From positions 1-64,000 of the forward strand of contig CAILYC010000006.1 of NCBI GenBank assembly GCA_903838355.1: a stretch of 64,000 bases of DNA, written 5' to 3'. Of this stretch, positions 1-12,075 are shown in pieces (within the stretch, counting starts at the first letter, position 1; the number at the start of each line of letters is the position of its first letter). The notes under the pieces were generated by a model, which worked only from the letters and a program-made list of their open reading frames with translations, was not told where the DNA came from and made no database searches. The position numbers were made by a program, and so were the translations under genes. The stretch is from an uncultured Burkholderiales bacterium. Lineage in GTDB: Bacteria; Pseudomonadota; Gammaproteobacteria; Burkholderiales; Burkholderiaceae_C.

Positions 1-141
1 GTAGGCCTTGGCCTCGCCGCCAAATTTCAAAGAGAGCACGGTCGTGATCGCCGCTGTCAGCGTCGTCTTGCCATGATCCACGTGACCAATGGTGCCCACG
101 TTCACGTGAGGCTTGGTGCGTTCAAATTTACCTTTTGCCAT
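1..141 (-). CDS. tuf: Elongation factor Tu, N-terminal part (truncated by window edge)
   Basis: Reverse complement reads [47 protein letters not shown]; follows fusA in str-operon order. Confidence 0.95.
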   Translation of the reverse strand, partial: MAKGKFERTKPHVNVGTIGHVDHGKTTLTAAITTVLSLKFGGEAKAY

Positions 142-247
142 GATTCAATCCTAAAGAACAAACTCCGTGTGAGGGTTTAAAGTTTGCACAACACTGCTGG
201 TTCACTGCGCACGGGTACACAGTGGCGCGTTGTCGCAGACTAACTTT

Positions 248-2350
248 TTACTTGGCGCGTGCAGCCACGATGGCTTCGGCAACATTTCGAGGTGCTTCTG
301 AGTAATGTTTGAATTCCATGGTGTAAGTCGCACGCCCTTGGGACATCGAGCGCAGCGTTGTGGAATAACCAAACATCTCTGACAAAGGCACCTCGGCTTT
401 GATGGCTTTGCCGCCACCTGCCATGTCATCCATGCCTTGGACCATGCCGCGGCGTGAAGAGAGGTCTCCCATCACATTGCCGGCATAGTCTTCTGGGGTC
501 TCAACCTCAACGGCCATCATGGGCTCCAAAATCACGGGGCTGGCCTTGCGGCAACCCTCTTTGAAACCAAAAATTGCGGCCATTTTGAACGCCATCTCTG
601 ACGAGTCAACGTCATGGTAGGAGCCAAAGTGCAAGGTCACTTTCACATCCACCACGGGGTAACCCGCGAGCACGCCGGTGGTCAAGGCTTCGATCACGCC
701 TTTTTCAACCGCAGGGATGTATTCGCGAGGAACCACACCCCCTTTGATGGCATCGACAAACTCAAAGCCTTTGCCGGCTTCATTGGGCTCAATCTTGAAC
801 ACCACGTGGCCGTATTGGCCCTTACCGCCGGACTGGCGCACAAACTTGCCTTCCGAGTCTTCGATGGTTTTTCGGATGGTTTCGCGGTAAGCCACTTGTG
901 GCTTGCCGACATTGGCCTCTACACCAAACTCACGCTTCATGCGGTCGACGATGATCTCCAAATGCAGCTCACCCATACCGGCAATGATGGTCTGGCCAGA
1001 CTCTTCATCGGTCTTCACTCGGAAAGACGGATCCTCAGCGGCCAAGCGTTGCAAGGCGATGCCCATTTTCTCTTGGTCGGCTTTGGTCTTGGGTTCCACG
1101 GCTTGTGCAATCACAGGCTCAGGAAACACCATTCTCTCGAGCATCAAAATTGCATCGGGGTCGCATAAAGTTTCACCCGTGGTGACGTCTTTGAGACCCA
1201 CGCAAGCGGCAATGTCGCCTGCGCGAATTTCGTCGACTTCTTCACGATTGTTGGCGTGCATCTGCACGATACGCCCGATTCTTTCCTTCTTACCCTTGAT
1301 GGGGTTGTAGACCGTGTCACCCTTGTTGAGCACACCTGAGTACACACGAATAAAGGTCAACTGCCCCACAAACGGATCGGTCATCAATTTGAACGCCAAG
1401 GCAGAGAATTTTTCTGTGTCTTCGGGCTTGCGTGAAACGGGTGCTTCATCTTCGTCCATGCCGCCAACGGGTGGGATGTCTGAAGGAGAGGGCATCAATT
1501 CAATCACAGCGTCAAGCATGCGCTGAACGCCTTTGTTTTTGAAGGCTGAGCCACAAAGCATGGGTTGAATCTCACCGGCAAGTGTGCGAACACGCAAACC
1601 ATGGGTGATTTCTTCTTCACTCAAGTCACCCTCTTCAAGGTATTTGTTCATGAGTTCTTCTGATGCCTCAGCGGCAGCTTCCACCATGTTTTCGCGCCAC
1701 TTCTTGGACTCTTCGACCAAATCGGCAGGAATTTCTTCGAAATTGAATTTCATGCCTTGTGAGGCTTCGTCCCAAATGATGGCTTTCATTTTGCGCAAAT
1801 CCACCACACCGGTGAAATGCTCTTCTGCGCCAATGGGGATCACGATTGGAATGGGGTTGGCCTTCAAGCGCAAACGCATTTGGTCATAAACTTTGAAGAA
1901 GTTGGCCCCGGTGCGGTCCATCTTGTTCACAAAGGCCAAGCGGGGCACTTTGTACTTGTTGGCTTGGCGCCAGACGGTTTCACTTTGGGGTTGAACGCCA
2001 CCGACTGCGCAGTAAACCATGCATGCGCCATCGAGAACCCGCATTGAGCGTTCAACTTCAATGGTGAAGTCCACGTGGCCGGGGGTGTCAATGATGTTGA
2101 TCCTGTGCTCGGGGAAAGACATGTCCATGCCTTTCCAAAAGCAGGTGGTGGCAGCAGACGTGATCGTGATGCCACGCTCTTGCTCTTGCTCCATCCAGTC
2201 CATGGTGGCCGCACCATCGTGCACTTCACCAATTTTGTGGTTCACGCCCGTGTAGAACAAAATACGTTCTGTGGTCGTCGTTTTACCAGCGTCGATGTGC
2301 GCAGAAATACCAATATTTCTATAGCGATCAAGCGGAGTCTTGCGTGCCAT
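248..2350 (-). CDS. fusA: Elongation factor G
   Basis: 700 aa, GTPase motifs [19 protein letters not shown] and DTPGHVDFT; str operon context. Confidence 0.98.
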   Translation of the reverse strand: MARKTPLDRYRNIGISAHIDAGKTTTTERILFYTGVNHKIGEVHDGAATMDWMEQEQERGITITSAATTCFWKGMDMSFPEHRINIIDTPGHVDFTIEVERSMRVLDGACMVYCAVGGVQPQSETVWRQANKYKVPRLAFVNKMDRTGANFFKVYDQMRLRLKANPIPIVIPIGAEEHFTGVVDLRKMKAIIWDEASQGMKFNFEEIPADLVEESKKWRENMVEAAAEASEELMNKYLEEGDLSEEEITHGLRVRTLAGEIQPMLCGSAFKNKGVQRMLDAVIELMPSPSDIPPVGGMDEDEAPVSRKPEDTEKFSALAFKLMTDPFVGQLTFIRVYSGVLNKGDTVYNPIKGKKERIGRIVQMHANNREEVDEIRAGDIAACVGLKDVTTGETLCDPDAILMLERMVFPEPVIAQAVEPKTKADQEKMGIALQRLAAEDPSFRVKTDEESGQTIIAGMGELHLEIIVDRMKREFGVEANVGKPQVAYRETIRKTIEDSEGKFVRQSGGKGQYGHVVFKIEPNEAGKGFEFVDAIKGGVVPREYIPAVEKGVIEALTTGVLAGYPVVDVKVTLHFGSYHDVDSSEMAFKMAAIFGFKEGCRKASPVILEPMMAVEVETPEDYAGNVMGDLSSRRGMVQGMDDMAGGGKAIKAEVPLSEMFGYSTTLRSMSQGRATYTMEFKHYSEAPRNVAEAIVAARAK

Positions 2351-2471
2351 GATAGATGCCTTTAAAAAGAGGAAGAAGGGTCAAGACAATGGGGTTTACG
2401 AAAAGCAAAACTCAAGGAGAACATTCACCTTGAGTTTGCGATACACCCCCCACTGGGATCAAGACAATCGA

Positions 2472-2942
2472 TTAGAAGCGAAAGTGTGAGAACGCCTTGT
2501 TGGCTTCAGCCATGCGGTGCACTTCATCGCGTTTTTTCATGGCACCACCCCGGCCCTCAGAGGCCTCTAAGAGCTCATTGGCCAGTCGCAACGCCATGGA
2601 TTTTTCGCCACGCTTGCGAGCGGCCTCTTTAAGCCAACGCATGGACAAGGCCAAGCGACGCACAGGTCTGACTTCAACAGGAACTTGGTAGTTTGCACCA
2701 CCCACACGGCGAGACTTGACCTCAACCATGGGTTTGACATTGTTGATGGCCACATTGAACAATTCAAGCGCGTCTTTGCCTGATTTTTGTTCCATTTGTT
2801 CTAGAGCGCCGTAAATAATGCGCTCTGCAACTGCTTTTTTTCCACCTTCCATGATCACATTCATGAATTTGGACAGTTCAACATTGCCGTATTTGGGATC
2901 GGGCAAAATTTCACGTTTGGGGACTTCACGACGACGTGGCAT
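2472..2942 (-). CDS. rpsG: 30S ribosomal protein S7
   Basis: 156 aa [20 protein letters not shown]... Confidence 0.98.
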   Translation of the reverse strand: MPRRREVPKREILPDPKYGNVELSKFMNVIMEGGKKAVAERIIYGALEQMEQKSGKDALELFNVAINNVKPMVEVKSRRVGGANYQVPVEVRPVRRLALSMRWLKEAARKRGEKSMALRLANELLEASEGRGGAMKKRDEVHRMAEANKAFSHFRF

Positions 2943-3113
2943 ATCATTTCCTTTGTTTCTTCAGTTGGGCCAACTTTCTTGGCACCTTGGGGGCTCAATG
3001 GTGTAACCCCCACTTACTCGACCGGGTCGGCCAAATTGGCAATCAACCTTGGGCCATTTTGCTCAGGTCATTGTGCGTTTTTGCGCGCAAGAGCCAAAGC
3101 ACCTTTTTTGCAA

Positions 3114-3491
3114 TTAAGCCTTTTTGGGCCGCTTTGCGCCGTACTTGGACCTGGACTGCTTGCGGTCTTTCACGCCTTGCAAATCAAGAGAGCCACGCAC
3201 AATGTGGTAACGCACACCTGGCAAATCCTTTACACGTCCACCACGAACCAAGACCACCGAGTGTTCTTGCAAGTTGTGGCCTTCGCCGCCGATGTAGGAA
3301 ATCACTTCAAAACCGTTGGTCAAACGGACTTTGGCAACTTTACGCAAAGCCGAATTGGGCTTCTTTGGAGTTGTCGTGTACACACGGGTACAAACTCCGC
3401 GTCTTTGCGGAGAATTTTGCATCGCTGGGCTTTTCGACTTGGTCTTTTCGACCTCGCGCCCCTGACGCACCAATTGATTAATGGTTGGCAT
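3114..3491 (-). CDS. rpsL: 30S ribosomal protein S12
   Basis: 125 aa [13 protein letters not shown]...[18 protein letters not shown]... Confidence 0.98.
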   Translation of the reverse strand: MPTINQLVRQGREVEKTKSKSPAMQNSPQRRGVCTRVYTTTPKKPNSALRKVAKVRLTNGFEVISYIGGEGHNLQEHSVVLVRGGRVKDLPGVRYHIVRGSLDLQGVKDRKQSRSKYGAKRPKKA

Positions 3492-3531
3492 GTAAACGTC
3501 CCAAACGTGATGTGTTATTCGTGAATTGAAA

Positions 3532-3549
3532 TTCCAGAAATTTCTGGAA
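3532..3549. repeat. 18-bp perfect palindrome TTCCAGAAATTTCTGGAA in rpsL leader
   Basis: Sequence equals its reverse complement; between a predicted promoter and rpsL. Confidence 0.9.
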
Positions 3550-3557
3550 AGCCAATG

Positions 3558-3586
3558 AGTATATCAGCTCACCTTGAATGGAGCAA
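3558..3586 (-). promoter_or_regulatory. Predicted sigma-70 promoter of str operon (-35 TTGCTC, 17-bp spacer, -10 TATACT)
   Basis: Minus-strand reading TTGCTC-N17-TATACT upstream of rpsL. Confidence 0.6.
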
Positions 3587-3627
3587 GCCCCATATTCACA
3601 CCAACAACAATCAGGGTTAGTGGCCGC

Positions 3628-4791
3628 TTACTTAACCCAAAGTCGTATGGCGTCCCATGCTCGACCAAAAATCGAGGCCTGTGAGACCTCTTTGAGCGCA
3701 AGCAAAGGCAACACACTCAATTCATTGGCGCCCAACTTGAGGTGCATTTGTGCCACCGTGGCGTTCAATGCGATGGGCGCCACCAAAGGGTCTTTGAACT
3801 CAATTTGGGTGCTGATTTGCTTGGCCTGCCCCAGTGGTACAGACACCACAATTGCTTCATGGCGACCCACGCCCACCTCATTGTCTTGTCCCTTCCATAG
3901 CCTCAGCTGCGAGACCGCTTGATCGGCATTGAAGAGTTTGATGGGCTCAAAGGCGGAAAAGCCCCAATTCAAAATCTTTTGTGCCTCCACTGAACGGATG
4001 TTTTCACTGCTCGCCCCCAAGACCACCGCGAGCAAGCGGTGTCCGGCAAGCGTTGGGGTATCTCGCTTGGCGGTCGCGATCATGCAGTAGCCCGCCGCGT
4101 CCGTGTGTCCGGTTTTCAGGCCGTCCACAGTGGGATCTCTAAAGAGCAGGGTGTTGCGGTTGGTGTCGTTGGCTGCTGGGGTTCCCGGGTAGCGGTATTT
4201 TTTGATGGCGTAATAGCCCACGTACTGAGGAAAGTCTTGGATCAAGCGTTGTGCCAAGATCGACAAATCGTGGGCTGTCGTGAGGTGGCCTGGCGCTGGA
4301 AGACCTTCTGGGTTTTTGTAGACCGTGGACTTCATCCCCAAGCGCCTTGCTTGCTCGTTCATCAGATCCACAAAATGCTCAACAGTCCCGCCCACAGCCT
4401 CGGCCAAGGCCACCGTGGCGTCGTTGCCCGACTGCACGATCATGCCTTTGACCAAGTCCTCAACGGGAACTTGCATTTTGGGGTCAATGAACATCCTCGA
4501 ACCCGGCATCTTCCAAGCTCGCACCGACACCGACATCGTTTGATCAAGCCGAATTTTTTGGCTCTTCAAAGCATCAAAGACCAAATAGGCCGACATCAAC
4601 TTCGTCAAGGAGGCGGGTTCAACCTGTTCCTCGGACAAATGCTCGGCCAATACTTGGTGAGCGCTCACATCGATCAACAAATAGGCGCGCGCATCGACTT
4701 CCGGGGGCGATAAAACTTGAGCACCAACCCAAGTGGCCGCTTGGGCACAACCGAGAATACATGCAATGGACCATTTTTTGAGCTTAAACAT
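3628..4791 (-). CDS. dacC: D-alanyl-D-alanine carboxypeptidase (PBP5/6 family)
   Basis: Signal-peptide-like N-terminus, SLTKLMSAYL (SxxK), SGNDA (SxN), DGLKTGHTDAAGYC (KTG). Confidence 0.9.
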   Translation of the reverse strand: MFKLKKWSIACILGCAQAATWVGAQVLSPPEVDARAYLLIDVSAHQVLAEHLSEEQVEPASLTKLMSAYLVFDALKSQKIRLDQTMSVSVRAWKMPGSRMFIDPKMQVPVEDLVKGMIVQSGNDATVALAEAVGGTVEHFVDLMNEQARRLGMKSTVYKNPEGLPAPGHLTTAHDLSILAQRLIQDFPQYVGYYAIKKYRYPGTPAANDTNRNTLLFRDPTVDGLKTGHTDAAGYCMIATAKRDTPTLAGHRLLAVVLGASSENIRSVEAQKILNWGFSAFEPIKLFNADQAVSQLRLWKGQDNEVGVGRHEAIVVSVPLGQAKQISTQIEFKDPLVAPIALNATVAQMHLKLGANELSVLPLLALKEVSQASIFGRAWDAIRLWVK

Positions 4792-4852
4792 CGGAGGACA
4801 TGCCGTTCTAAAGAAAATTAAACAAAAGTGCTCAAGGCGCTGAGCCCTCGCT

Positions 4853-5494
4853 TTAAGCCACGTGTCTCATCACCAAGGCCTTTAACAAAGGCAGCTGACC
4901 ATGGAAAAAGTGTCCCGTTTTAGGCACGACACAAAGAGGCATGACAGGGTCTTGCGCCCACGCCATCACGTCTGTCAAAGGCACCACATCGTCGTCTTGG
5001 CCGTGGATGAGCAATGTGCTGTTGTGCAAGGACGACTCAATGGCGGGAACCACAAAACGCGACACAGCCAGCCCCACCAGCACCACGCGGTCAATCTTTC
5101 GAGCGGGGTGTAAACGCTCGACGGCCTTGGCCGTGACCATGGCACCAAAAGAAAAACCACCCAAGGCCATCGGCCCCATCGGCGCGAAATGCTCAATCAC
5201 ATCGAGCAAATCCTCCAACTCACCCTGTGCACTGTCGTAGACGCCTGAACTTTGGCCCACGCCTCGGAAGTTAAAACGGATCACGTCCCAACCCACTTGA
5301 ACAAAAGCCCGAGCCATGGTTTGAACCACCTTGTTGTCCATGGTGCCGCCGTGAAGCGGGTGCGGATGAGACAAGATCGCCGTGCCTTTGGGGCTGGACG
5401 CCGTCGAGTCCGTGAGCACTGAAGCGCAGTCCTTCAAGACCTCGAGTTGGCCGTGGGCCACGGTCAAGAATAAGGGTTGAGACAACGCATTCAA
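4853..5494 (-). CDS. Alpha/beta hydrolase
   Basis: HPHPLHGGTMDNKVVQTMARAF, GGFSFGAMV nucleophile elbow, C-terminal GHFFHGQL. Confidence 0.85.
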   Translation of the reverse strand: MNALSQPLFLTVAHGQLEVLKDCASVLTDSTASSPKGTAILSHPHPLHGGTMDNKVVQTMARAFVQVGWDVIRFNFRGVGQSSGVYDSAQGELEDLLDVIEHFAPMGPMALGGFSFGAMVTAKAVERLHPARKIDRVVLVGLAVSRFVVPAIESSLHNSTLLIHGQDDDVVPLTDVMAWAQDPVMPLCVVPKTGHFFHGQLPLLKALVMRHVA

Positions 5495-5498
5495 AACT

Positions 5499-5834
5499 TC
5501 AGCGTCCTACTTCTTTGGGCAACAAGAGGCGCTCAACAGGCTGGTCTTTGAGCAAATGGCTTTGAACAATTTCTTCAATGTCTTCGTGATCGACGTAGGT
5601 GTACCAAAGACCCTCGGGATAAACCACCATCACGGGCCCACCGGCACATCGGTCCAAGCAACCCGCCTTGTTCACGCGAACACCCCCTGGTCCGGAGATC
5701 CCCAGTGACTTGACTTTTTTCTTACAAAACTCAAAGGCGCCCATGGCATCATGCTGAGCACAGGCACTCTCGCCGTCTTTTCGCTCATTCAAACAAAAGA
5801 AAACATGCTTCTTGTAATAGGGTTCATTGTTCAT
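5499..5834 (-). CDS. Thioredoxin-like [2Fe-2S] ferredoxin
   Basis: KKHVFFCLNERKDGESACAQHDA...VNKAGCLDRCAGGPVMVVYPEG. Confidence 0.85.
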   Translation of the reverse strand: MNNEPYYKKHVFFCLNERKDGESACAQHDAMGAFEFCKKKVKSLGISGPGGVRVNKAGCLDRCAGGPVMVVYPEGLWYTYVDHEDIEEIVQSHLLKDQPVERLLLPKEVGR

Positions 5835-5876
5835 CTTCGCATTTTAAGTCCACTGAACGCGAGTGTTTTGTGATTT

Positions 5877-7022
5877 TCAGTCCTCGATTGGTTTTTTTTC
5901 GGGTGAGGACTTGATTAAGTGCGCCAACATCAAGCAAGCCACGGCATAAGGCCAAAGCCAACCAACCCATTGCGCCAAACCGTTAAAGCGCACATACCGA
6001 CCCTGCTCCCAAGTTTGCAAGGTTTGCGCCAAATACACATCTTGATCGAACAAATTGACCAAAAAAATGTGCAGCAAGAGCGTCAACAAAAGCGCCCATT
6101 GATTCACCCGGGTACTGAGCATCGCGACGAAATAGGCCAAGCCACAAGCCAGGATTAGGCTGGTCAATACTTTGGTATTGACCCAAGAGACCACGTGTTC
6201 CCAACCATAGGTCAAGGTGCTCGACAAAAGACTCACCCCCATGGCCGTGAGCATCAACACCATGAGCACCCAGCGCCTTTTGTCGGCTCGCACCACAATG
6301 GCGTTGGCCAACAAGCATGGGATGAGCAAGCCACTCAGGGTAGAAAAAAAAGAAATGCTCCCCTTCCATGACGATGAGAGAGACTGCAACTGCCCCATAT
6401 TGAACAGTGTTGCCCATGAGCCCGGCAGCAACGACTCCATTTTTTGATGCATGCGCAACAACATTTGTCCCGTCACAAAAGGGGCGCCAGACGGAAACAA
6501 CAAGGCAAATGGCCACATGAACAAACTCACCATGAGCCACACCGAGTCTGGCACCAACCAACGCGCTCGGCTCAGACGCCAACCCTCAATCCAGCCCCAA
6601 CGCTCGAACATGGCACACACAACAACGCCTGCAATCGCGCCCAAAACATTGAGGACAAAGTCCATGATGGACGGCACCCTGGAGGGTAAATAGGTCTGAA
6701 TCGACTCCATGGTGACGGACAACAAGGCCGCCAACAACCAAAACCATGGCCAACGAACGGGCCGCTCGGAATGCCTCACTTCAATCCAGGTCAAACCCAA
6801 GCCCAAGGGCAAATAGCCCAAAAAGTTCATCGCCGCATCGTCAGCGCTCCAGTAAAGCGGCCAGGGTTCCCACAAAAAAGTCCACGGGTAAATCTGTTGA
6901 TTGCGCCAATCATCAAAGGGATACAAACTTGCATAGGCAATGAGTGCCACGCAAAGCAGCGTGAGTGGGGTTGCCGAGGTCTTGAGTCTTGCCATGTCGC
7001 CGTTCGTCTGTTTCTTGATCAA
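5877..7022 (-). CDS. VanZ-like family membrane protein
   Basis: Multi-TM, SLYPFDDWR, DDAAMNFLGYLPLG, VPSIMDFVLNVLGA; ATGA overlap with upstream gene. Confidence 0.8.
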   Translation of the reverse strand: MIKKQTNGDMARLKTSATPLTLLCVALIAYASLYPFDDWRNQQIYPWTFLWEPWPLYWSADDAAMNFLGYLPLGLGLTWIEVRHSERPVRWPWFWLLAALLSVTMESIQTYLPSRVPSIMDFVLNVLGAIAGVVVCAMFERWGWIEGWRLSRARWLVPDSVWLMVSLFMWPFALLFPSGAPFVTGQMLLRMHQKMESLLPGSWATLFNMGQLQSLSSSWKGSISFFSTLSGLLIPCLLANAIVVRADKRRWVLMVLMLTAMGVSLLSSTLTYGWEHVVSWVNTKVLTSLILACGLAYFVAMLSTRVNQWALLLTLLLHIFLVNLFDQDVYLAQTLQTWEQGRYVRFNGLAQWVGWLWPYAVACLMLAHLIKSSPEKKPIED

Positions 7023-7549
7023 GCGTTTGACTTCGAGGACTTAAAAACTCGCAAGGCCACCATCACCAGGGCCACAAAGAGCACCAAGACCAGGGCCATT
7101 TGACCTAAAAAAGCCAACACACTGTCAGGCTTGTGGACCACCAACGCCACAATAAAAAGCATGAGCACCACCGGGATTTCATTAAAAAACCGAAACCAAA
7201 CATGGCTTTGAGTGACCAAGCCTGCATGAAATTTTTTAAGTTGGCGGGCACATTGATGGTGATACCAACCCACCAACACCACCAAGGCGATCTTGGCATG
7301 CATCCACGTCGCCTGCTCTGCCAGGCCCACTCCATAATAAAGCCACAAAATCAAGCCAAAAACCAGGGCGGGAACCATGAGCAAGGTGGTAAAACGCATC
7401 AGCTTGTCCGACATCTTCAAAAGCCGCTCGCGAGTTGCTGTTTCAGCCTTGTCGAGCATGGCCAAATTCACAAATATTCTGGGCAAATAAAATAGGCCAG
7501 CAAACCAACTCGCCACAAAGACGATGTGTAATGTTTTGATCCAAAGCAT
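7019..7549 (-). CDS. hemJ: HemJ/CopD-family membrane protein (candidate protoporphyrinogen oxidase)
   Basis: MLWIKTLHIVFVASWFAGLFYLPRIFVNLAM...; divergent from hemB; start set at internal ATG of the 7597 ORF. Confidence 0.7.
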   Translation of the reverse strand: MLWIKTLHIVFVASWFAGLFYLPRIFVNLAMLDKAETATRERLLKMSDKLMRFTTLLMVPALVFGLILWLYYGVGLAEQATWMHAKIALVVLVGWYHHQCARQLKKFHAGLVTQSHVWFRFFNEIPVVLMLFIVALVVHKPDSVLAFLGQMALVLVLFVALVMVALRVFKSSKSNA

Positions 7550-7620
7550 CTTGTTCTCTCCTGGTCTGATTTTGACATCGATTGGATGTGTGCCCAACTC
7601 CTCCTCGTTTCAGCCAATGA

Positions 7621-8691
<1,071 letters not shown>

Positions 8692-8791
8692 CCACGCTTG
8701 TCAACACCATCCGGGCTTTTAAAGAGCACCAACGAGTGCTGCTTCAAGCGTCCAAGACGCTGGAGCAAGCACTCGCCGTCACACCCAGGGA

Positions 8792-9481
8792 TCAGGCCAA
8801 TTCTTTCGCAAAAAACGCCAACGTTCTCTCCAGTGCCAAGGCCGCTGCCGTGGCTTCAAACGCGCCACGGTGATCACAGTTAAACCCGTGGTCTGCGTTG
8901 TAGAGGTAGACCGCTACTTCAGGGTGACGGGCTTTGAATGCCTCCACACTCTCCAAGGTGATGTGTTGGTCTTTTTCAGCAAAATGGGCAATCGTTGGCG
9001 ACTTGGCTTTCAAGGACAAGGCGGGCTCAAATGTCATGCCACCGCCGTAGTAAGCCGCCGCCGCCGCAACACCGTCGACCAAACACGCCGCTCTCCACGT
9101 GAGCAATCCACCCCAACAATAACCCACCACACCCACTTTGCCAGCACTTTCGTGGGCAGCCCAGTCGACTGCGGCTTGAATATCGGGCAAAGCACCCGGT
9201 TGTGGCAAGCCTTCGATCGCGGCTTTCAAGGCAACACCGGCCTTCATGTCCTCGCCTTGATAGCCCAGATCCACATTGGCTTGATGCCGAGTGAACATGG
9301 CTGGGGCAATGGCCAAATAGCCTGCTTTGGCATAGCCGTCGGCCACCGCTTTGATGTGTGCGTTGACACCAAAAATTTCTTGTAAAACCACCACCGCGCC
9401 TTTGGCCTTACCGCTGGGGTGGGCCACGTACGCTGCATTTTTAAAGTGGTCTTTCGCCACCAATTCGATCATCTGTCCCAT
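8792..9481 (-). CDS. Dienelactone hydrolase family protein
   Basis: VVLQEIFGVNAHIK, GYCWGGLL, YNADHGFNCD. Confidence 0.9.
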   Translation of the reverse strand: MGQMIELVAKDHFKNAAYVAHPSGKAKGAVVVLQEIFGVNAHIKAVADGYAKAGYLAIAPAMFTRHQANVDLGYQGEDMKAGVALKAAIEGLPQPGALPDIQAAVDWAAHESAGKVGVVGYCWGGLLTWRAACLVDGVAAAAAYYGGGMTFEPALSLKAKSPTIAHFAEKDQHITLESVEAFKARHPEVAVYLYNADHGFNCDHRGAFEATAAALALERTLAFFAKELA

Positions 9482-9499
9482 GCTGATTCACTCCTCTTT

Positions 9500-10090
9500 T
9501 TAAGTTAATGATGTTGACGTCAATGTAAATACTGCCGTGCTGGCCAAAAGATTGGCCCACACAGCAATCGTTCTCTCTCCAACCAGTCCAAATGCTTTTG
9601 ATACATGGAGTTTGTTTTTTTCAGCCAGATCCTGAAAATCATTGAAAGTGGCCACCCTGATATTTGGTGTGTCGTACCACTCAAAAGGCAGGTGTTTGGT
9701 GACAGGCATGCGCCCTTTGAGCACACTCAGTCGATTGGGCCAATGGGCAAAATTGGGAAATGTGATAACCCCCATCTTACCCACCCGCGCGGTCTCTTTG
9801 AGCATGGTCTCGGCGTTTTTCAAGTGTTGAAGGGTGTCAATTTGCAGCACCACATCAAACGACTGGTCCTCAAACAGCTTGAGCCCTTCTTCCAAATTGA
9901 GTTGCAAAACATTGACGTCTCGCTCAAAGCAGGATGCCACGTTGGCATCGTTTAACTCAATGCCGTAGCCGAAACATTGGCGGTTTTTTTGCAGGTACTC
10001 CAAAAACGCACCGTCCCCACACCCCAAGTCCAGCACTCGGCTGCCCAAGGGAATAAGTTCACCCAAAATTTCTATTCTCTTTTGACTCAA
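9500..10090 (-). CDS. metW: Methionine biosynthesis protein MetW
   Basis: SRVLDLGCGDGAFLEYL SAM-binding motif; adjacent to metX. Confidence 0.92.
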   Translation of the reverse strand: MSQKRIEILGELIPLGSRVLDLGCGDGAFLEYLQKNRQCFGYGIELNDANVASCFERDVNVLQLNLEEGLKLFEDQSFDVVLQIDTLQHLKNAETMLKETARVGKMGVITFPNFAHWPNRLSVLKGRMPVTKHLPFEWYDTPNIRVATFNDFQDLAEKNKLHVSKAFGLVGERTIAVWANLLASTAVFTLTSTSLT

Positions 10091-10104
10091 AACGGCTCAA
10101 AACC

Positions 10105-11250
10105 TCATAAATGTTTAAAGTAACTTCTCACCACGCTCAAATACTGTGGGTCTTCGAGCAAAAAGGCATCATGCCCGTGTGGCGCATCGATGTTGACGTA
10201 ACTCACCTGTCGGTGATTATCCAACAAAGCTTTGACCAATTCTTGACTGCGCGATGGTGAAAAACGCCAATCCGTGGTGAAACTGATGACCAAGAACTTC
10301 GCCTCAATACAGGCCATGGCTTGACTCAAACGCCCCTCAAACGCTTTGGCGGGATCAAAATAGTCTAGCGCTCGTGTGATCAGCAAATAGGTATTGGCAT
10401 CAAAATACTCCGCAAATTTATCCCCTTGATGGCGAAGATAGCTCTCAATTTGAAATTCCACCTCCTGAGTGGAGTACAAGTAGTTTTGCTCCGCCAGCGA
10501 GTCCGACTCTAGATTGCCAGCAACTCGCCTGAGTTGTCGGCCAAAGCGAGTATTCATCACATCGTCGCTCAAATAGGTGATGTGTCCAATCATGCGTGCA
10601 ATGCGCAAGCCTCGTTTGGGCACGACACCATGCTCGTAATAATGACCCCCATGAAAATCCGGATCGGTCACGATGGCACGCCTGGCAACTTCATTGAACG
10701 CAATGTTTTCTGCCGTGAGGTTGGGGGCCGAGGCAATCACAATGGCATGACGCACACGCTTGGGGTAGCGCATCGACCAGGCCAAGACTTGCATTCCCCC
10801 CAGACTGCCGCCCATGACTGCGAGCAACTTTTCAATGCCCAAACGCGTCACGAGTCGCTCTTGTGCGTCAACCCAGTCCTCAACGGTGACCACGGGAAAA
10901 TCTGCGCCATACGGTTTTTGCGTTGCGGGGTTGATGTGCACAGGACCCGTCGAGCCAAAACACGAACCCAAATTGTTCACCCCAATGACAAAAAACCGAT
11001 TCGTGTCCACGGGTTTGCCCGGTCCAATCATGTTGCTCCACCAACCTTCGCTGTTGTTTTGACCGCGGTATTGACCTGCCACATGGTGTGAGGCGTTCAA
11101 TGCGTGACAAATCAAAACGGCATTGCTCTTGCTCTCATTCAACTGACCGTAGGTCTCATAGGCGAGCTCATAGGAAGCCAAAGATGCACCACACTCCAAG
11201 GGCAGGGCCTGGGCGAACTGCATGATTTGTGTCTGAACGTAAAAACTCAT
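10105..11250 (-). CDS. metX: Homoserine O-acyltransferase (MetX family)
   Basis: [47 protein letters not shown]. Confidence 0.95.
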   Translation of the reverse strand: MSFYVQTQIMQFAQALPLECGASLASYELAYETYGQLNESKSNAVLICHALNASHHVAGQYRGQNNSEGWWSNMIGPGKPVDTNRFFVIGVNNLGSCFGSTGPVHINPATQKPYGADFPVVTVEDWVDAQERLVTRLGIEKLLAVMGGSLGGMQVLAWSMRYPKRVRHAIVIASAPNLTAENIAFNEVARRAIVTDPDFHGGHYYEHGVVPKRGLRIARMIGHITYLSDDVMNTRFGRQLRRVAGNLESDSLAEQNYLYSTQEVEFQIESYLRHQGDKFAEYFDANTYLLITRALDYFDPAKAFEGRLSQAMACIEAKFLVISFTTDWRFSPSRSQELVKALLDNHRQVSYVNIDAPHGHDAFLLEDPQYLSVVRSYFKHL

Positions 11251-11641
11251 GGCTTCCTGTGGGTGGCGCTTGCGGCGACATTCGCGCAGGCATCGGGTTT
11301 TGGGGAGGAGAGAAGAATTAGCATTTTGTCACGTCTTTTGTTATCGGTTTTTCCTGCGTTGCTGCTGTTGTCCATCTTTTAAAACTTTGCTTGACCAGCA
11401 AGGGCATCGGTGTTTTCCCTCGTTTTGTGGTATTTAAACAATTGTGTCGAAATAATACTGTCATGAATGCACCTGTATGGTGAACTTGATCCATAATCCT
11501 TAAGCATGCCTTTTCTCAACTTTGTTGGGATCTGTCTTGCATGTTTGGTGATCGGTCAGTTTCGCGCCCCCGCTTTTTTTCTTGCGTTGTGCCCTGGGAC
11601 CCCATCGCGTTATTTTATTTGTGTTTATAGGAGTCCCTTTC

Positions 11642-12055
11642 ATGGGCAACAAGCTTTACGTGGGCAACCTGCCGTACTCGGTGCGCGACAGTGATTTAGA
11701 ACAATCTTTTGGTCAATTTGGTGCTGTAACCAGCGCCAAAGTCATGATGGAACGTGACACCGGTCGATCCAAAGGTTTTGGTTTTGTAGAAATGGGCAGC
11801 GATGCTGAGGCTTTGGCCGCCATTGAAGGCATGAATGGACAGCCTTTGGGCGGTCGCAGCCTCGTGGTGAACGAAGCTCGTCCCATGGAAGCACGTCGTC
11901 CTCCCCGCACAGGTGGATTTGGCGGCGGCGGTGGTGGCTACGGTGGTGGCGGTGGTGGCGGTGGCTACGGCGGTGGTGGTGGTGGTGGCGGACGTCGTGA
12001 AGGCGGCGGCGGCTACGGCGGTGGACGTCGTGAAGGCGGCGACAGCAACTACTAA
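11642..12055 (+). CDS. RRM RNA-binding protein with glycine-rich C-terminal tail
   Basis: MGNKLYVGNLPYSVRDSDLEQ (RNP2), SKGFGFVEM (RNP1), then GGGGGYGGGGGGGG...GRREGG tail; ATG at 11642 preferred over 11582. Confidence 0.93.
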   Translation: MGNKLYVGNLPYSVRDSDLEQSFGQFGAVTSAKVMMERDTGRSKGFGFVEMGSDAEALAAIEGMNGQPLGGRSLVVNEARPMEARRPPRTGGFGGGGGGYGGGGGGGGYGGGGGGGGRREGGGGYGGGRREGGDSNY

Positions 12056-12075
12056 AATTTGCCAACTCGCAAATG

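Noticed and set aside
614-1168. 184-aa plus-strand ORF inside fusA
   Set aside because: Antisense to fusA, no independent support
11251-11460. metX upstream region considered for a SAM riboswitch
   Set aside because: I could not fit it to a known SAM riboswitch core
11913-12055. Repetitive GGCGGT/GGTGGC tract considered as a CRISPR or minisatellite array
   Set aside because: It encodes the Gly-rich tail of the RRM protein; no spacer/repeat architecture
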